Assembly: GCA_005792355.1 (NCBI GenBank)
Contig: SXSC01000165.1
Span: 1 to 37,569 of the forward strand
DNA length: 37,569 nt
DNA from: Opitutaceae bacterium
GTDB lineage: Bacteria; Verrucomicrobiota; Verrucomicrobiia; Opitutales; Opitutaceae
Direction: 5' to 3'
Part shown: positions 7,868 through 16,036 of the stretch, in pieces
How the letters are laid out: every line of letters starts with the position of its first letter
Numbering within the stretch: position 1 is the stretch's first letter
Notes under the pieces: model-generated
What the model saw: the letters and a program-made list of their open reading frames with translations, nothing else
Told to the model about the DNA's origin: nothing
Databases searched by the model: none
Program-made: the position numbers and the translations under genes

Positions 7868-10800
7868 TCAGAATTCAAATGTGGACGTCAGAATGAAGTT
7901 CCGGGGCCGGCGGAGCTGCCACGTGATCGGGACAATCGCGTTCGTGGTGCCATAAATGGCATTGGTGTCGTAGCCGGTCCGCACGAGCTGAGGGGTCTGC
8001 CAGTTCGGCAGATTCTGAATGTTGAGCTGCAGCCGCAGGTTGACGTTGCCGAAGATGCGGCGCGTGTGGGAGACCATCGCCCCCACATCCCAGAACTCCT
8101 TCCCTTCGAGCGGGCGGGTCACATCGAGGTTGCCGACGGGCGCACCGGTCGCGTCGGGGAAACGCTCGTAGCCGATGTTGCCAGGACTCCGCCAGCGGAA
8201 GTTGACGCCGGTGCTCCAGCCCTTGAGGCGTCCTTCGGAAAAAGACCGCGTGATGAGCCCGTTGAACGCGTATTTGCCCGCGCGCGAAGTCGTCACGCCG
8301 TTGAGGGCCTGGTCATCGAGATACCCTCTCTCCTGCGCGGCGATCTGTTGGTCGAGGTAGAGCGCATCGGCGGCGGCCAGCGTGACATTGGCCGGGATGG
8401 TCGGATCGAGCGCGAAGATCGTGGACCGCTGGCCGGCCTCGACCTTGTGGAGCTCCGCCGCGAATTTTTTCCAGGTGCCCAGACCCTGAAATTTCGAGTC
8501 GGTATAGAGGTAGGAGCCGACGCCGAGCAGGTGGTCGCCGAGCACATTCTCATTCTTGCTCCCGGAGAGGGAGATGCGCCAGTTGCGGGACGGGTTGAAG
8601 ACGACATTCAGCTCGTAGCCCTTCGCGACATAGCTCCAAGTGTCGGACACGTTACCGGTATCAACGGGATAAACGCCCGAGGCCGCCAGGTCGGTAAAGT
8701 AGGGATCGCCCGCGAGCTTGTAGGTCCGCAGGCGCGTCAGGACGTTGCGGAGACCGCCCACACTGGCGTTGGCGTTACGCGCCTGATTGGCGGCCGAGGT
8801 CTCGAAATTGCTCAAGCCCACGGACAATTTGTTCTGCAGGAGGGAAAGCCGGATGCCGTAGTCCACGGTCGTGCCCTCCGAATTGGGGGGGGGCTGGCCC
8901 AGGGCGTTGATCCACGAGGCATTGGTCACCGGCAAAAAGTTGCTCGAGCGGCTATAGGTGAGCGACAGCCAGGACAACGCATGATAAACGCCACCGTAAG
9001 TGCGCGTGAGGCCGCTCGAGACAATCGACGGGTTGGGGTTATACTCGACGGCGCTGGCTGAGGCGAAACTCTGCTTCAGCAGATCAGTGGCCGAGCCGGG
9101 GATCTCGGGATGGACGACATTGCGCACGGTCGGCACCCCGAAACTCTTGGTCTTGTCCTGCCGATAGCCCGCGACCGTGACGAGGCGGTTGCCGAACCAA
9201 CGGGCCTGCCAGCCGAGCGAGATCGCGTCGTCGAGGAACTTGCTCTTGAGCACATTCAGGCTGGTCATGCTGCGGAGATTGATCGGCGCCTGTTCGTTCG
9301 CGCTATAGCCCACGAGTTTGCCGTAGCTGTTGAGCAGCGGGATGTGGTTCTTGGCCTGAATCAGGTCGGGGAGGATGGGCATGTTGCCATTCACGAAATA
9401 CGCCCGAAAGCCGATGGCGTTCGCACCATTCAAGACATCGCCCGACCAACCGCTCGCGGCCGTGGCGGGAAGGCTGACGCTAGCGAGGTTTCGCAGGCCG
9501 GTGACTTCCTCCTCGGCATCGTTGCGCGTGTGTTGCCAGAGTCCGGAAAAATTGTGCCGGCCGAACCAGCGGTGGCGCTTGGTCAAATCGAGTTCGTAGG
9601 ACAGGGTGGCGCGGTATTCCGCCGCACGGGTCTTGACCGGGCGCTGCTGCGCGTTGGCGGTGGCGAAGGGCACGAGGTAGCCCGGATTGAGGGTGCGGTC
9701 GGGCAGATAACGGTTCGGATCGATCGAGACGTTGATGAAGTTGGTCGTATCCCTCGTCTGCTTGTGCAGCGCGAGATTGGCCCCCATTTCGAGAAAGAGA
9801 TTCTCGGCCAGCTTTTGCTCGAACAGGAGCTGACTCCAACGGCCGTGCTGCTTGTTGGAGGGCTCGTCCCAGGTGCCGCCGTTGAGATACGCGTCCTTGG
9901 CCAGGCCGAAAGTGGCCCAGGGATCTTTCGATTGGTAGTTGGTGCTGTTTTGCCCGCTAAACGTGGCGGCGCTCAGGTTGGCCTGATAGCGCAGATTCAT
10001 CATCTGGTTGGGCACATTCAGGCCGACAACCCAGGTTTGGGTGTTACCGCCGGTTTGGCCCAACGCCAGGGTCGGATCGAAGTCGGTGCGGGAATCGACG
10101 AATCCGTCTTCGTCCACGACGCCCCGCGCGACCGGAATACGGTTCCCAGCGGCATCGACATAGGCCGCAGGGGTGTTGTTGGTCCACGACGGGATCGGCA
10201 CAAAGTTGATGGTCGGCTTTCCGGCCGCCGCCCAGCGCAGCGCCGCTCCGTCGAAGCCCCACGTCAAACTCGCCGCGTTCGTGCCCAGCGTGTAACTCTC
10301 ATGATTGAGCGTGAACTTGGTGTTGGCCCACGGCCTGGCCGTGACGCTGACGGTGAGGCGCTCCTGATTCTTGCCTTCATACTTCCGGAATTCCCGGGCT
10401 TCGTCGTGCAGCACGTTGAGCCGGATGCCCAGCTTGTCCTTGATCAGCGGCTGATTGAAGTCGAACGCCACGCGCCGAGATCCGTTGGTGTCGAACTGGG
10501 TCTGCACGTCGAACTTCCTCCTCGTTAAGAGGGCCCGTTTGGTCGAGGTGACGGCGGTGCCCTGCGGACTGCCCACCCCGATCAACAACGCGTTCGGCCC
10601 GAGCGAGAGGGTGACGCGCTCCAAGTTATAGTTATCCGCGGGGTCCAGCGCGGAGAAGAAGTCATGGGAAGCGGACTGATTGCCGGCGTTCGTGATAAAA
10701 CCGCGGATCGAATAGGACTGGCCGGTCCCGAAGCGCATCTGGTTGCCGGAGGCGCGATTGTTGTCGGTGTTGTCTCCCTCCACGCCGTCGACGCTCGGGG

Positions 10801-11101
10801 TATACAGCAAGGCTTGGTCGAAGGAGTTGACGCCAAGATCCCGCATGAATTCGGGCGTGAGGATACTGAGCGACGCACCGACGTCGCGGAGACTCGTACG
10901 CATGCGCGTGCCGGCGAGTGTCTCGGTGGCGGCGTAGCCGTTGTCCTTGTCGGAGGAGACTTCGAATGGGGTGAGGAGGATGGCGCCGGAAGAAGACGGC
11001 GTGGCTGGAGGAGCGACGGGGACGTTTTGGGCGAGGGCGGCGGGGGAGCCGAGCATCACCATCATGCTCGTGAACCACGAGCGCGTTGTGGAGGATTTCA
11101 T
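7868..11101 (-). CDS. TonB-dependent receptor, Opitutus-type, without regulatory N-domain
   Basis: A second outer-membrane TonB-dependent importer of about 1077 residues. A signal peptide (WFTSMMVMLGSPAALAQ) is followed almost at once by a TonB-box-like segment (LLTPFEVSSDKDNGYAATET) and a plug with LAGTRMRTSLRDVGASLSIL and SYSIRGF. The barrel ends in FILTSTFEF, with the terminal phenylalanine expected for outer-membrane insertion. It lacks the carboxypeptidase-regulatory domain of its downstream neighbour and has little similarity in the barrel, so this is not a recent duplication. ATG 11101 is chosen because it opens the signal peptide; the longer frame to 11209 adds proline-rich sequence. 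A 12-bp palindrome lies about 135 bp upstream and may be an operator. The transported substrate is unknown. Confidence 0.92.
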   Translation of the reverse strand: MKSSTTRSWFTSMMVMLGSPAALAQNVPVAPPATPSSSGAILLTPFEVSSDKDNGYAATETLAGTRMRTSLRDVGASLSILTPEFMRDLGVNSFDQALLYTPSVDGVEGDNTDNNRASGNQMRFGTGQSYSIRGFITNAGNQSASHDFFSALDPADNYNLERVTLSLGPNALLIGVGSPQGTAVTSTKRALLTRRKFDVQTQFDTNGSRRVAFDFNQPLIKDKLGIRLNVLHDEAREFRKYEGKNQERLTVSVTARPWANTKFTLNHESYTLGTNAASLTWGFDGAALRWAAAGKPTINFVPIPSWTNNTPAAYVDAAGNRIPVARGVVDEDGFVDSRTDFDPTLALGQTGGNTQTWVVGLNVPNQMMNLRYQANLSAATFSGQNSTNYQSKDPWATFGLAKDAYLNGGTWDEPSNKQHGRWSQLLFEQKLAENLFLEMGANLALHKQTRDTTNFINVSIDPNRYLPDRTLNPGYLVPFATANAQQRPVKTRAAEYRATLSYELDLTKRHRWFGRHNFSGLWQHTRNDAEEEVTGLRNLASVSLPATAASGWSGDVLNGANAIGFRAYFVNGNMPILPDLIQAKNHIPLLNSYGKLVGYSANEQAPINLRSMTSLNVLKSKFLDDAISLGWQARWFGNRLVTVAGYRQDKTKSFGVPTVRNVVHPEIPGSATDLLKQSFASASAVEYNPNPSIVSSGLTRTYGGVYHALSWLSLTYSRSSNFLPVTNASWINALGQPPPNSEGTTVDYGIRLSLLQNKLSVGLSNFETSAANQARNANASVGGLRNVLTRLRTYKLAGDPYFTDLAASGVYPVDTGNVSDTWSYVAKGYELNVVFNPSRNWRISLSGSKNENVLGDHLLGVGSYLYTDSKFQGLGTWKKFAAELHKVEAGQRSTIFALDPTIPANVTLAAADALYLDQQIAAQERGYLDDQALNGVTTSRAGKYAFNGLITRSFSEGRLKGWSTGVNFRWRSPGNIGYERFPDATGAPVGNLDVTRPLEGKEFWDVGAMVSHTRRIFGNVNLRLQLNIQNLPNWQTPQLVRTGYDTNAIYGTTNAIVPITWQLRRPRNFILTSTFEF

Positions 11102-11235
11102 GGGCGGAGTTGGGTGCGGGGGTTTGGGCGGGGGAAGGCGTGGGTAAATCGAACGACGAGCCATGCTGAGAACCGCGGTCGTCGCTGCAACGGCAGAAGC
11201 CTGATCCAAGCAACTGACGACTGTCTAGTTTGAGA

Positions 11236-11247
11236 ACGAACGTTCGT
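11236..11247. promoter_or_regulatory. 12-bp perfect palindrome, candidate operator
   Basis: ACGAACGTTCGT is a perfect palindrome with a central CG, centred about 140 bp upstream of the receptor start at 11101. Central-CG palindromes of this form are typical of LacI/GalR-family regulators, which often control sugar-uptake receptors. No regulator gene is visible in the window, so the assignment is a guess from shape and place. Confidence 0.35.
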
Positions 11248-11249
11248 CT

Positions 11250-11610
11250 ACCCTGTGTTTACGGGGAGGGTGGGGTGGCATGAGGCAATTGGAGGAGGTC
11301 GGGATGGTTCCCTATCATTAGCCGGGCTCGGCGGGCTGGGCGGGCTCGGCTGCTGCCATTCCCCGCCCCGATCTCGTCCAGAGTTTGGCGAGTGGCACCG
11401 CGAGCAAACGCGGGCCGGACATCGGGAGCCAAGCAGGGGGTTCCTCGGAAAATATTGTTCCCAGAGAAATTTCCGTCCCCGACTTGTCGGGGGGCGGCCA
11501 CCTCGAGGTTAGCCCCGACGAAGGCGGCCCGAAAGGGCGAAGATTTCACCCCTATTGGTGTGCTGCTATCCGACCGCATCGTGCATCGCTGCGACAATTT
11601 TGATCGTTCC
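11250..11610. other. intergenic region with short hairpins
   Basis: No gene is supported here. CCCCGACTTGTCGGGG at 11477-11492 is a self-complementary 16-mer, and GCCCGAAAGGGC at 11527-11538 is a stem with a GAAA tetraloop. Both lie past the 5' end of the receptor gene and just beyond the stop of the NACHT gene at 11611, but on the strand of that gene they are downstream and could act in 3'-end formation or be part of a dispersed repeat. No U-tract is evident. Confidence 0.35.
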
Positions 11611-14600
11611 TCAGGGAGCGATCAATCGCGTGTGGAGCGCCGTGCGGCGGTCTTCGAGGGCCCAGTAAATCCTGATCAACCGCTCATTGTTCCGCAAAGC
11701 GATCTGGGCAACAACCTGCGGGTTGAGCCACGACGCACCGATGTTTTTGAAAAGCCGTCGGCTGCCCTCGGCCAGAAACTCCGCTGTGCGCTCTTCCGCC
11801 TTCTTCGCTTCCCGATTGGCGGCGAATTCTTCCAGGTCAGCGAATAAATCGCCGAATGAATTGAGGGTGGCGCGGCGGTTGAAAACAAACGGCCCCACCA
11901 GGTCGAGCGGCCGACGCAAGGCGTCAAAACCAATCTCGTTCCAAACCAGGACGGCGCGCCCGAACGAAGGCATGGCGTCGACGATTTCCGCGTGCCTCAT
12001 AACAAATAGATGACGCGCCCCAGCCGGGCCGCCACTCCGGCCAACCAGCGCCGCGGCAAAACGGGCCCGGGCCGCAGCCGAGACGGACGTGGTATCGAGC
12101 ACAAATTGCGCGGTCGCGACGGCCTGATTTTGCATCAGCCGCGCCGAATCGAAATTAAAGCGATGCCGCGACGAGGTTTCCAGTTTGCACCCAACTTCCA
12201 GCAACGGCAGCAGCGTGGCCAGAGCGGCGTCACCCTGCCCGGCGATCGCCTGCAGGCTTGCGATCGCCGCGGCGTGCTGCCGATACGAGCGCACCGGCGA
12301 CCAAGAGACCACTTCCACGTCGGATAGTGTTTTGCTCAAATCGCCGATCCGGTCGAACGCGTTGAGTTCGGTGATCCACTCGCGCACCGGCGCGAGCGTT
12401 GACCAGTTGGTTTCGATCTCGGCGCGGTGTTGGATCAGACCGTCCCGCCAGGCCTTCGGATACTCCGGACTCGCGACGATTTTGAAGCCAGGAAACTTGA
12501 ATTTTTTTGCCGCGGGATGCCGCACGCCGTAACGCATCAGCACTTCGTAGCTTTTTTCCGCACCGGGAAACGCCGGAGCGACGGTCTCCGGGCTGATGGG
12601 TCGGCGAATCACCGGATCGTCGGCCGCGAGATAGGCGAGGGCGAGCGCCAGCGCGAGATAACCGCCACCCAGCCAGCGCCAGGACCGGCTCCACAGCCAC
12701 CGCGCACTCAACAGCAGCACGGGAATCGCCAACCAAAACATCAGCATGAACACCCCGACATAAAAGCCGTCGTGGTCCCACGCCCCTTTCGATTTTCCGC
12801 TGCGCCAGTGGGCGAAGAGCGAAGCGGCCATGACGAAGAGGGTGAGCCCCAGACCGGAGACCAGGCCCGTCAGTGCGATGCTGCGCAGCGCACTTCCCAC
12901 CTTCCTCAGGCGCGGCCGTTCATTCGCGCACCGCCCGGGTAGCAGAGCTGATTCTTCGAGCGTCTGGGCGGCCCCGCGCGCGGCGGCTCCTCCCTTCGTC
13001 ACCGCCAGATGCTCGAGTAGCAGCGCGTGAACAAAACGATAACCCAGGCCCACCTTTTGCAGCAGTGCGAGTTGCGCCGCGTGGTTGAAGAACGACTCGG
13101 CCTTGGGTGGCAGATTTCCGCTGCGGCTGAGCTGCCAGCGCAGGAAGAAATGCTGTGCGCCATTAAAACCGCCAAAGCGGAAAAATGCCACCAGCCCGCA
13201 CGCCGCACCGACCCCCACCGCCGCCCACACACTCTTGGCCAATTGACCCGACTGCTGCAATTCGGCCCACACGGTGTAGAGCCCGATCAGCCCCGGGATC
13301 AGCATCACAAACCCGATGACGAGAAACGCCAGCACTGGCACCCGCAGCCAGAACCAGGCGCCGGCCTGCTGCGGGCGCGCCGGGTCAATCAGGGTGGAGG
13401 CGAAGCCGCAAAACACCCCGAAGAGGATCGCCGGAGTGAATGGGGCCAGCAGAAGCTGCCAGCTCCATTCAGACGAAGGGTGGGAGCCAATCGCGCCGCC
13501 GATCACTCCGCCGATCTGACCGCCGAGTAAGATCAGGGCGATCGCCAGGGCGACGTTTAGCACGTTTCGTCGCGGCCGAAGGCGTCTCCACCCGATCGCG
13601 ATCAACCCAGCCGCCAGCGCCAACCCGCAAAAGTAAGCCGCGCCACCCAACTGGTTGAAACCAGCCGTCCATCCCCCTTGGGACACTTTCTCACTGAACC
13701 GGCTGAGAACAACCGCAGTCACGATGAAGCTCACGACCACCCATCCAACCCCGGCGCGGTCGAGCGCGAGGCGCCACGACCACTGCATGCTGCCCGTCGG
13801 CTTGATATCAAGGGCCCGAACGTCGAGCGGCACGCAAAACGCGAAACCGGCCATGACGAGATAGATAATACTGAACTGAATCGATTTTGACCCCGCGTTG
13901 CTGGCCACCCAACCAGCGACCAAGATGAGCATCGCTATAAAGAGCGTCCAGAAGCGAAGGGAGGCGCGCCTCCTTCCGCCCCACCCGTCGCGGGCGAATC
14001 CGAAATCGACCGCGCCCATGAAGCCGCCCAGCGCCAGACTCACCCCGGCGACCATTACTTTGGCGACGACCGGAATTTTCAGAAACAAGAACGGCAACGC
14101 GAGCCCGATCGTGCCGAGCAGCCGCGTCGTGAGAAAATACCCAAACTGCCGCCGTGCCCCGTCCAGCCATCCCGGCTGCAATTGCTCCACCGCGAACAGG
14201 GTGTGCCCATTTTCCTTCATCCGGCAGGCGAGCCACGTCAGCCACTTGACGGTTTGTTCCACCGTATACCCGCCCGTCGTCTTGCCGCGCCGGCTCATGG
14301 CCGCCTGCACATAGGCATCGAAGAGCTGCCGCCGCCGCTCTTCGATCGGGGTTTCGCTTTGATCGCGTACCGCCATCGCCGGGGCATCGCGCCACGCCAT
14401 CGCCATCACACTCAACATGAGCGGGCTGCGCGCGAGCTCGCGCAGCCCGGCATCGTCGCGCATCGCCAGCCGCAAATGATCCAAGCCGGCGCCCGCCGCC
14501 GCGAAGTAGCGCTCGATTTGCGCCGGCGTGAGCGGCTGCAGGCAGATCGCGGCGCGCAGCCGGAGCTTCACCGTGAGCGCGTCGTATTCCGCCACGCGGC

Positions 14601-15762
14601 ACGTGACCGCCAGCCCCGGCGGGTGATGCGCCTGCTCAAACGCGTTGATCGCTTCGACACACGCCGCCCGGCGATCCAACGCCACTTCGTCGAGGCCATC
14701 GAGCACGAGCACGAGACGGCCGTTGTCGAGCCACGACCGCGCGACCCGCTTCGGCACCTGGTAGCGCAAGCCGAGTTCGGCGATGAGCCAGTCGGCAAAG
14801 TCCTTCTGCGCGCCCCGCCACGTCGAAAGCGCGAGCACGACCGGCGCGGGCTCATGCGCCGACGCTCGGGCCCGCGCGGTCAGGTCGCGCGCGAGTTCCA
14901 GGACGGTCGTCGTCTTGCCCGCGCCCGGCTCGCCGAGGACCAGCAGCGTGTTTTGCGCCGAGTCGAACACCCCGGTGATGCTGTCCTCCGTGCTCAGCGT
15001 CTTGATCGGGCGGTTGGGCGCGACCACGATGCGATCCCACGGATGCTCGACCGCGTCCTCCCGCCAGTCGAGCCCGAGTTCGAGCCACGCCTTGTGATGC
15101 AACGACGCTTCGAGCACGCCCTGGATCCAGTCTTGTTCGATGCGCTCGAGCAGCCGGAGCACATTCGTGCGATCGGCATCCGGTGCCGCCGGCGGTGGGC
15201 GCGCTTCCACCGGCGCCTCGCGCTCCACCGAAATCCAGCGCGCCGCGACCCAGTTGTGCAGATCCGCCGTCGCGTTGGCCGAAAGCTCCTCCGGGCGCGT
15301 GAAGTCCTTCACCGTGTGGCCGCGCAGCAGATCCTGCTTGAAGGCCGCGAGCTTCGCCGCGAGCGCCGGATCACCGTCGGTCAGCTCCGGCCGCGCCGTG
15401 TCTCCATGCTTGAAATACACGAAACACGGGAGCCCGAGTTCCCGCGCACGACGATACTCCGCCTCGGTGATCCCCGAGCCGTAGCGATGACCGATGATGG
15501 CGACGAACAGCTCGCACACGTTCACCTGGTCGATCGACGCGTCGTGCGTGTCGTCGGGCCGGTTGCCGAAAAATTCCATGCCGACGAACCGCATCTCCTC
15601 CATGCGGTTCAACGCCTCCATCAACGCGCGCCGCTCCGGCTGCAAGTCGAGCCAGGTCGAACTCACGAACACGCGATAGATCGGTCGCGCCCGGCGGGGC
15701 CCCGGAGTGGCGGCCGGGCGGGCGGCACCGGCGGCATCCATCGGTGAGGCAGGAGCGGGCAT
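11611..15762 (-). CDS. DUF4062-NACHT (STAND) NTPase with multi-TM region and soluble C-terminus
   Basis: About 1383 residues from ATG 15762 (or 15741). Domains in order: DUF4062 at about 25-150 (IYRVFVSSTWLDLQPERRAL, VAIIGHRYGSGITEAEYRRA), a Rossmann-like domain that often starts STAND proteins; a NACHT ATPase with Walker A GEPGAGKTTT near residue 275 and Walker B LVLVLDGLDEVALD near 350; then at least eight predicted membrane helices between about 545 and 860. LLQKVGLGYRFVHALLLEHLA near 910 resembles the motif that closes several bacterial NACHT modules. Three more helices (about 960-1045) lead to a roughly 330-residue soluble tail with no domain I recognise. STAND NTPases switch between ADP and ATP states on sensing a signal, and several act in antiphage defence or signalling. 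A membrane-embedded form with a large C-tail is unusual. It stands alone between a receptor and a divergent PSCyt gene. The longer frame to 15969 lacks family support. Confidence 0.85.
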   Translation of the reverse strand: MPAPASPMDAAGAARPAATPGPRRARPIYRVFVSSTWLDLQPERRALMEALNRMEEMRFVGMEFFGNRPDDTHDASIDQVNVCELFVAIIGHRYGSGITEAEYRRARELGLPCFVYFKHGDTARPELTDGDPALAAKLAAFKQDLLRGHTVKDFTRPEELSANATADLHNWVAARWISVEREAPVEARPPPAAPDADRTNVLRLLERIEQDWIQGVLEASLHHKAWLELGLDWREDAVEHPWDRIVVAPNRPIKTLSTEDSITGVFDSAQNTLLVLGEPGAGKTTTVLELARDLTARARASAHEPAPVVLALSTWRGAQKDFADWLIAELGLRYQVPKRVARSWLDNGRLVLVLDGLDEVALDRRAACVEAINAFEQAHHPPGLAVTCRVAEYDALTVKLRLRAAICLQPLTPAQIERYFAAAGAGLDHLRLAMRDDAGLRELARSPLMLSVMAMAWRDAPAMAVRDQSETPIEERRRQLFDAYVQAAMSRRGKTTGGYTVEQTVKWLTWLACRMKENGHTLFAVEQLQPGWLDGARRQFGYFLTTRLLGTIGLALPFLFLKIPVVAKVMVAGVSLALGGFMGAVDFGFARDGWGGRRRASLRFWTLFIAMLILVAGWVASNAGSKSIQFSIIYLVMAGFAFCVPLDVRALDIKPTGSMQWSWRLALDRAGVGWVVVSFIVTAVVLSRFSEKVSQGGWTAGFNQLGGAAYFCGLALAAGLIAIGWRRLRPRRNVLNVALAIALILLGGQIGGVIGGAIGSHPSSEWSWQLLLAPFTPAILFGVFCGFASTLIDPARPQQAGAWFWLRVPVLAFLVIGFVMLIPGLIGLYTVWAELQQSGQLAKSVWAAVGVGAACGLVAFFRFGGFNGAQHFFLRWQLSRSGNLPPKAESFFNHAAQLALLQKVGLGYRFVHALLLEHLAVTKGGAAARGAAQTLEESALLPGRCANERPRLRKVGSALRSIALTGLVSGLGLTLFVMAASLFAHWRSGKSKGAWDHDGFYVGVFMLMFWLAIPVLLLSARWLWSRSWRWLGGGYLALALALAYLAADDPVIRRPISPETVAPAFPGAEKSYEVLMRYGVRHPAAKKFKFPGFKIVASPEYPKAWRDGLIQHRAEIETNWSTLAPVREWITELNAFDRIGDLSKTLSDVEVVSWSPVRSYRQHAAAIASLQAIAGQGDAALATLLPLLEVGCKLETSSRHRFNFDSARLMQNQAVATAQFVLDTTSVSAAARARFAAALVGRSGGPAGARHLFVMRHAEIVDAMPSFGRAVLVWNEIGFDALRRPLDLVGPFVFNRRATLNSFGDLFADLEEFAANREAKKAEERTAEFLAEGSRRLFKNIGASWLNPQVVAQIALRNNERLIRIYWALEDRRTALHTRLIAP

Positions 15763-16036
15763 CGGCGGGTTCGGGGGTGAGAAACGGAGGCGAGACAATG
15801 CGTCGCGTCGGTGCGGCGGCGCAAGTGCGTTCCTCGGCGTCTCTCGTCGGGCGCATCTGCCGGTCGGTGAATTCACTGGGGGCGCGGTGCCCTCGCCGCG
15901 CATTCCTTCGAATGGCGGGTGAGGGCACCCGCACTCCATCGGTCGGCCACTGCCAATCGGCAGATGCACCCATCTCCTCCGCGGTCAAAATGTCTGTTTA
16001 CAACGCGGCCCCGCACTCCAAATATCCTAAGACCCC

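Noticed and set aside
13880..13892. tttgaccccg match to the end of the REP-like hairpin
   Set aside because: It lies inside the NACHT gene, has no inverted partner nearby and is short enough to be chance.
15997..16028. Possible promoter TTTACA...TATCCT before the first PSCyt gene
   Set aside because: The spacer is 20 bp and both boxes are weak, so it is not reported as a site.
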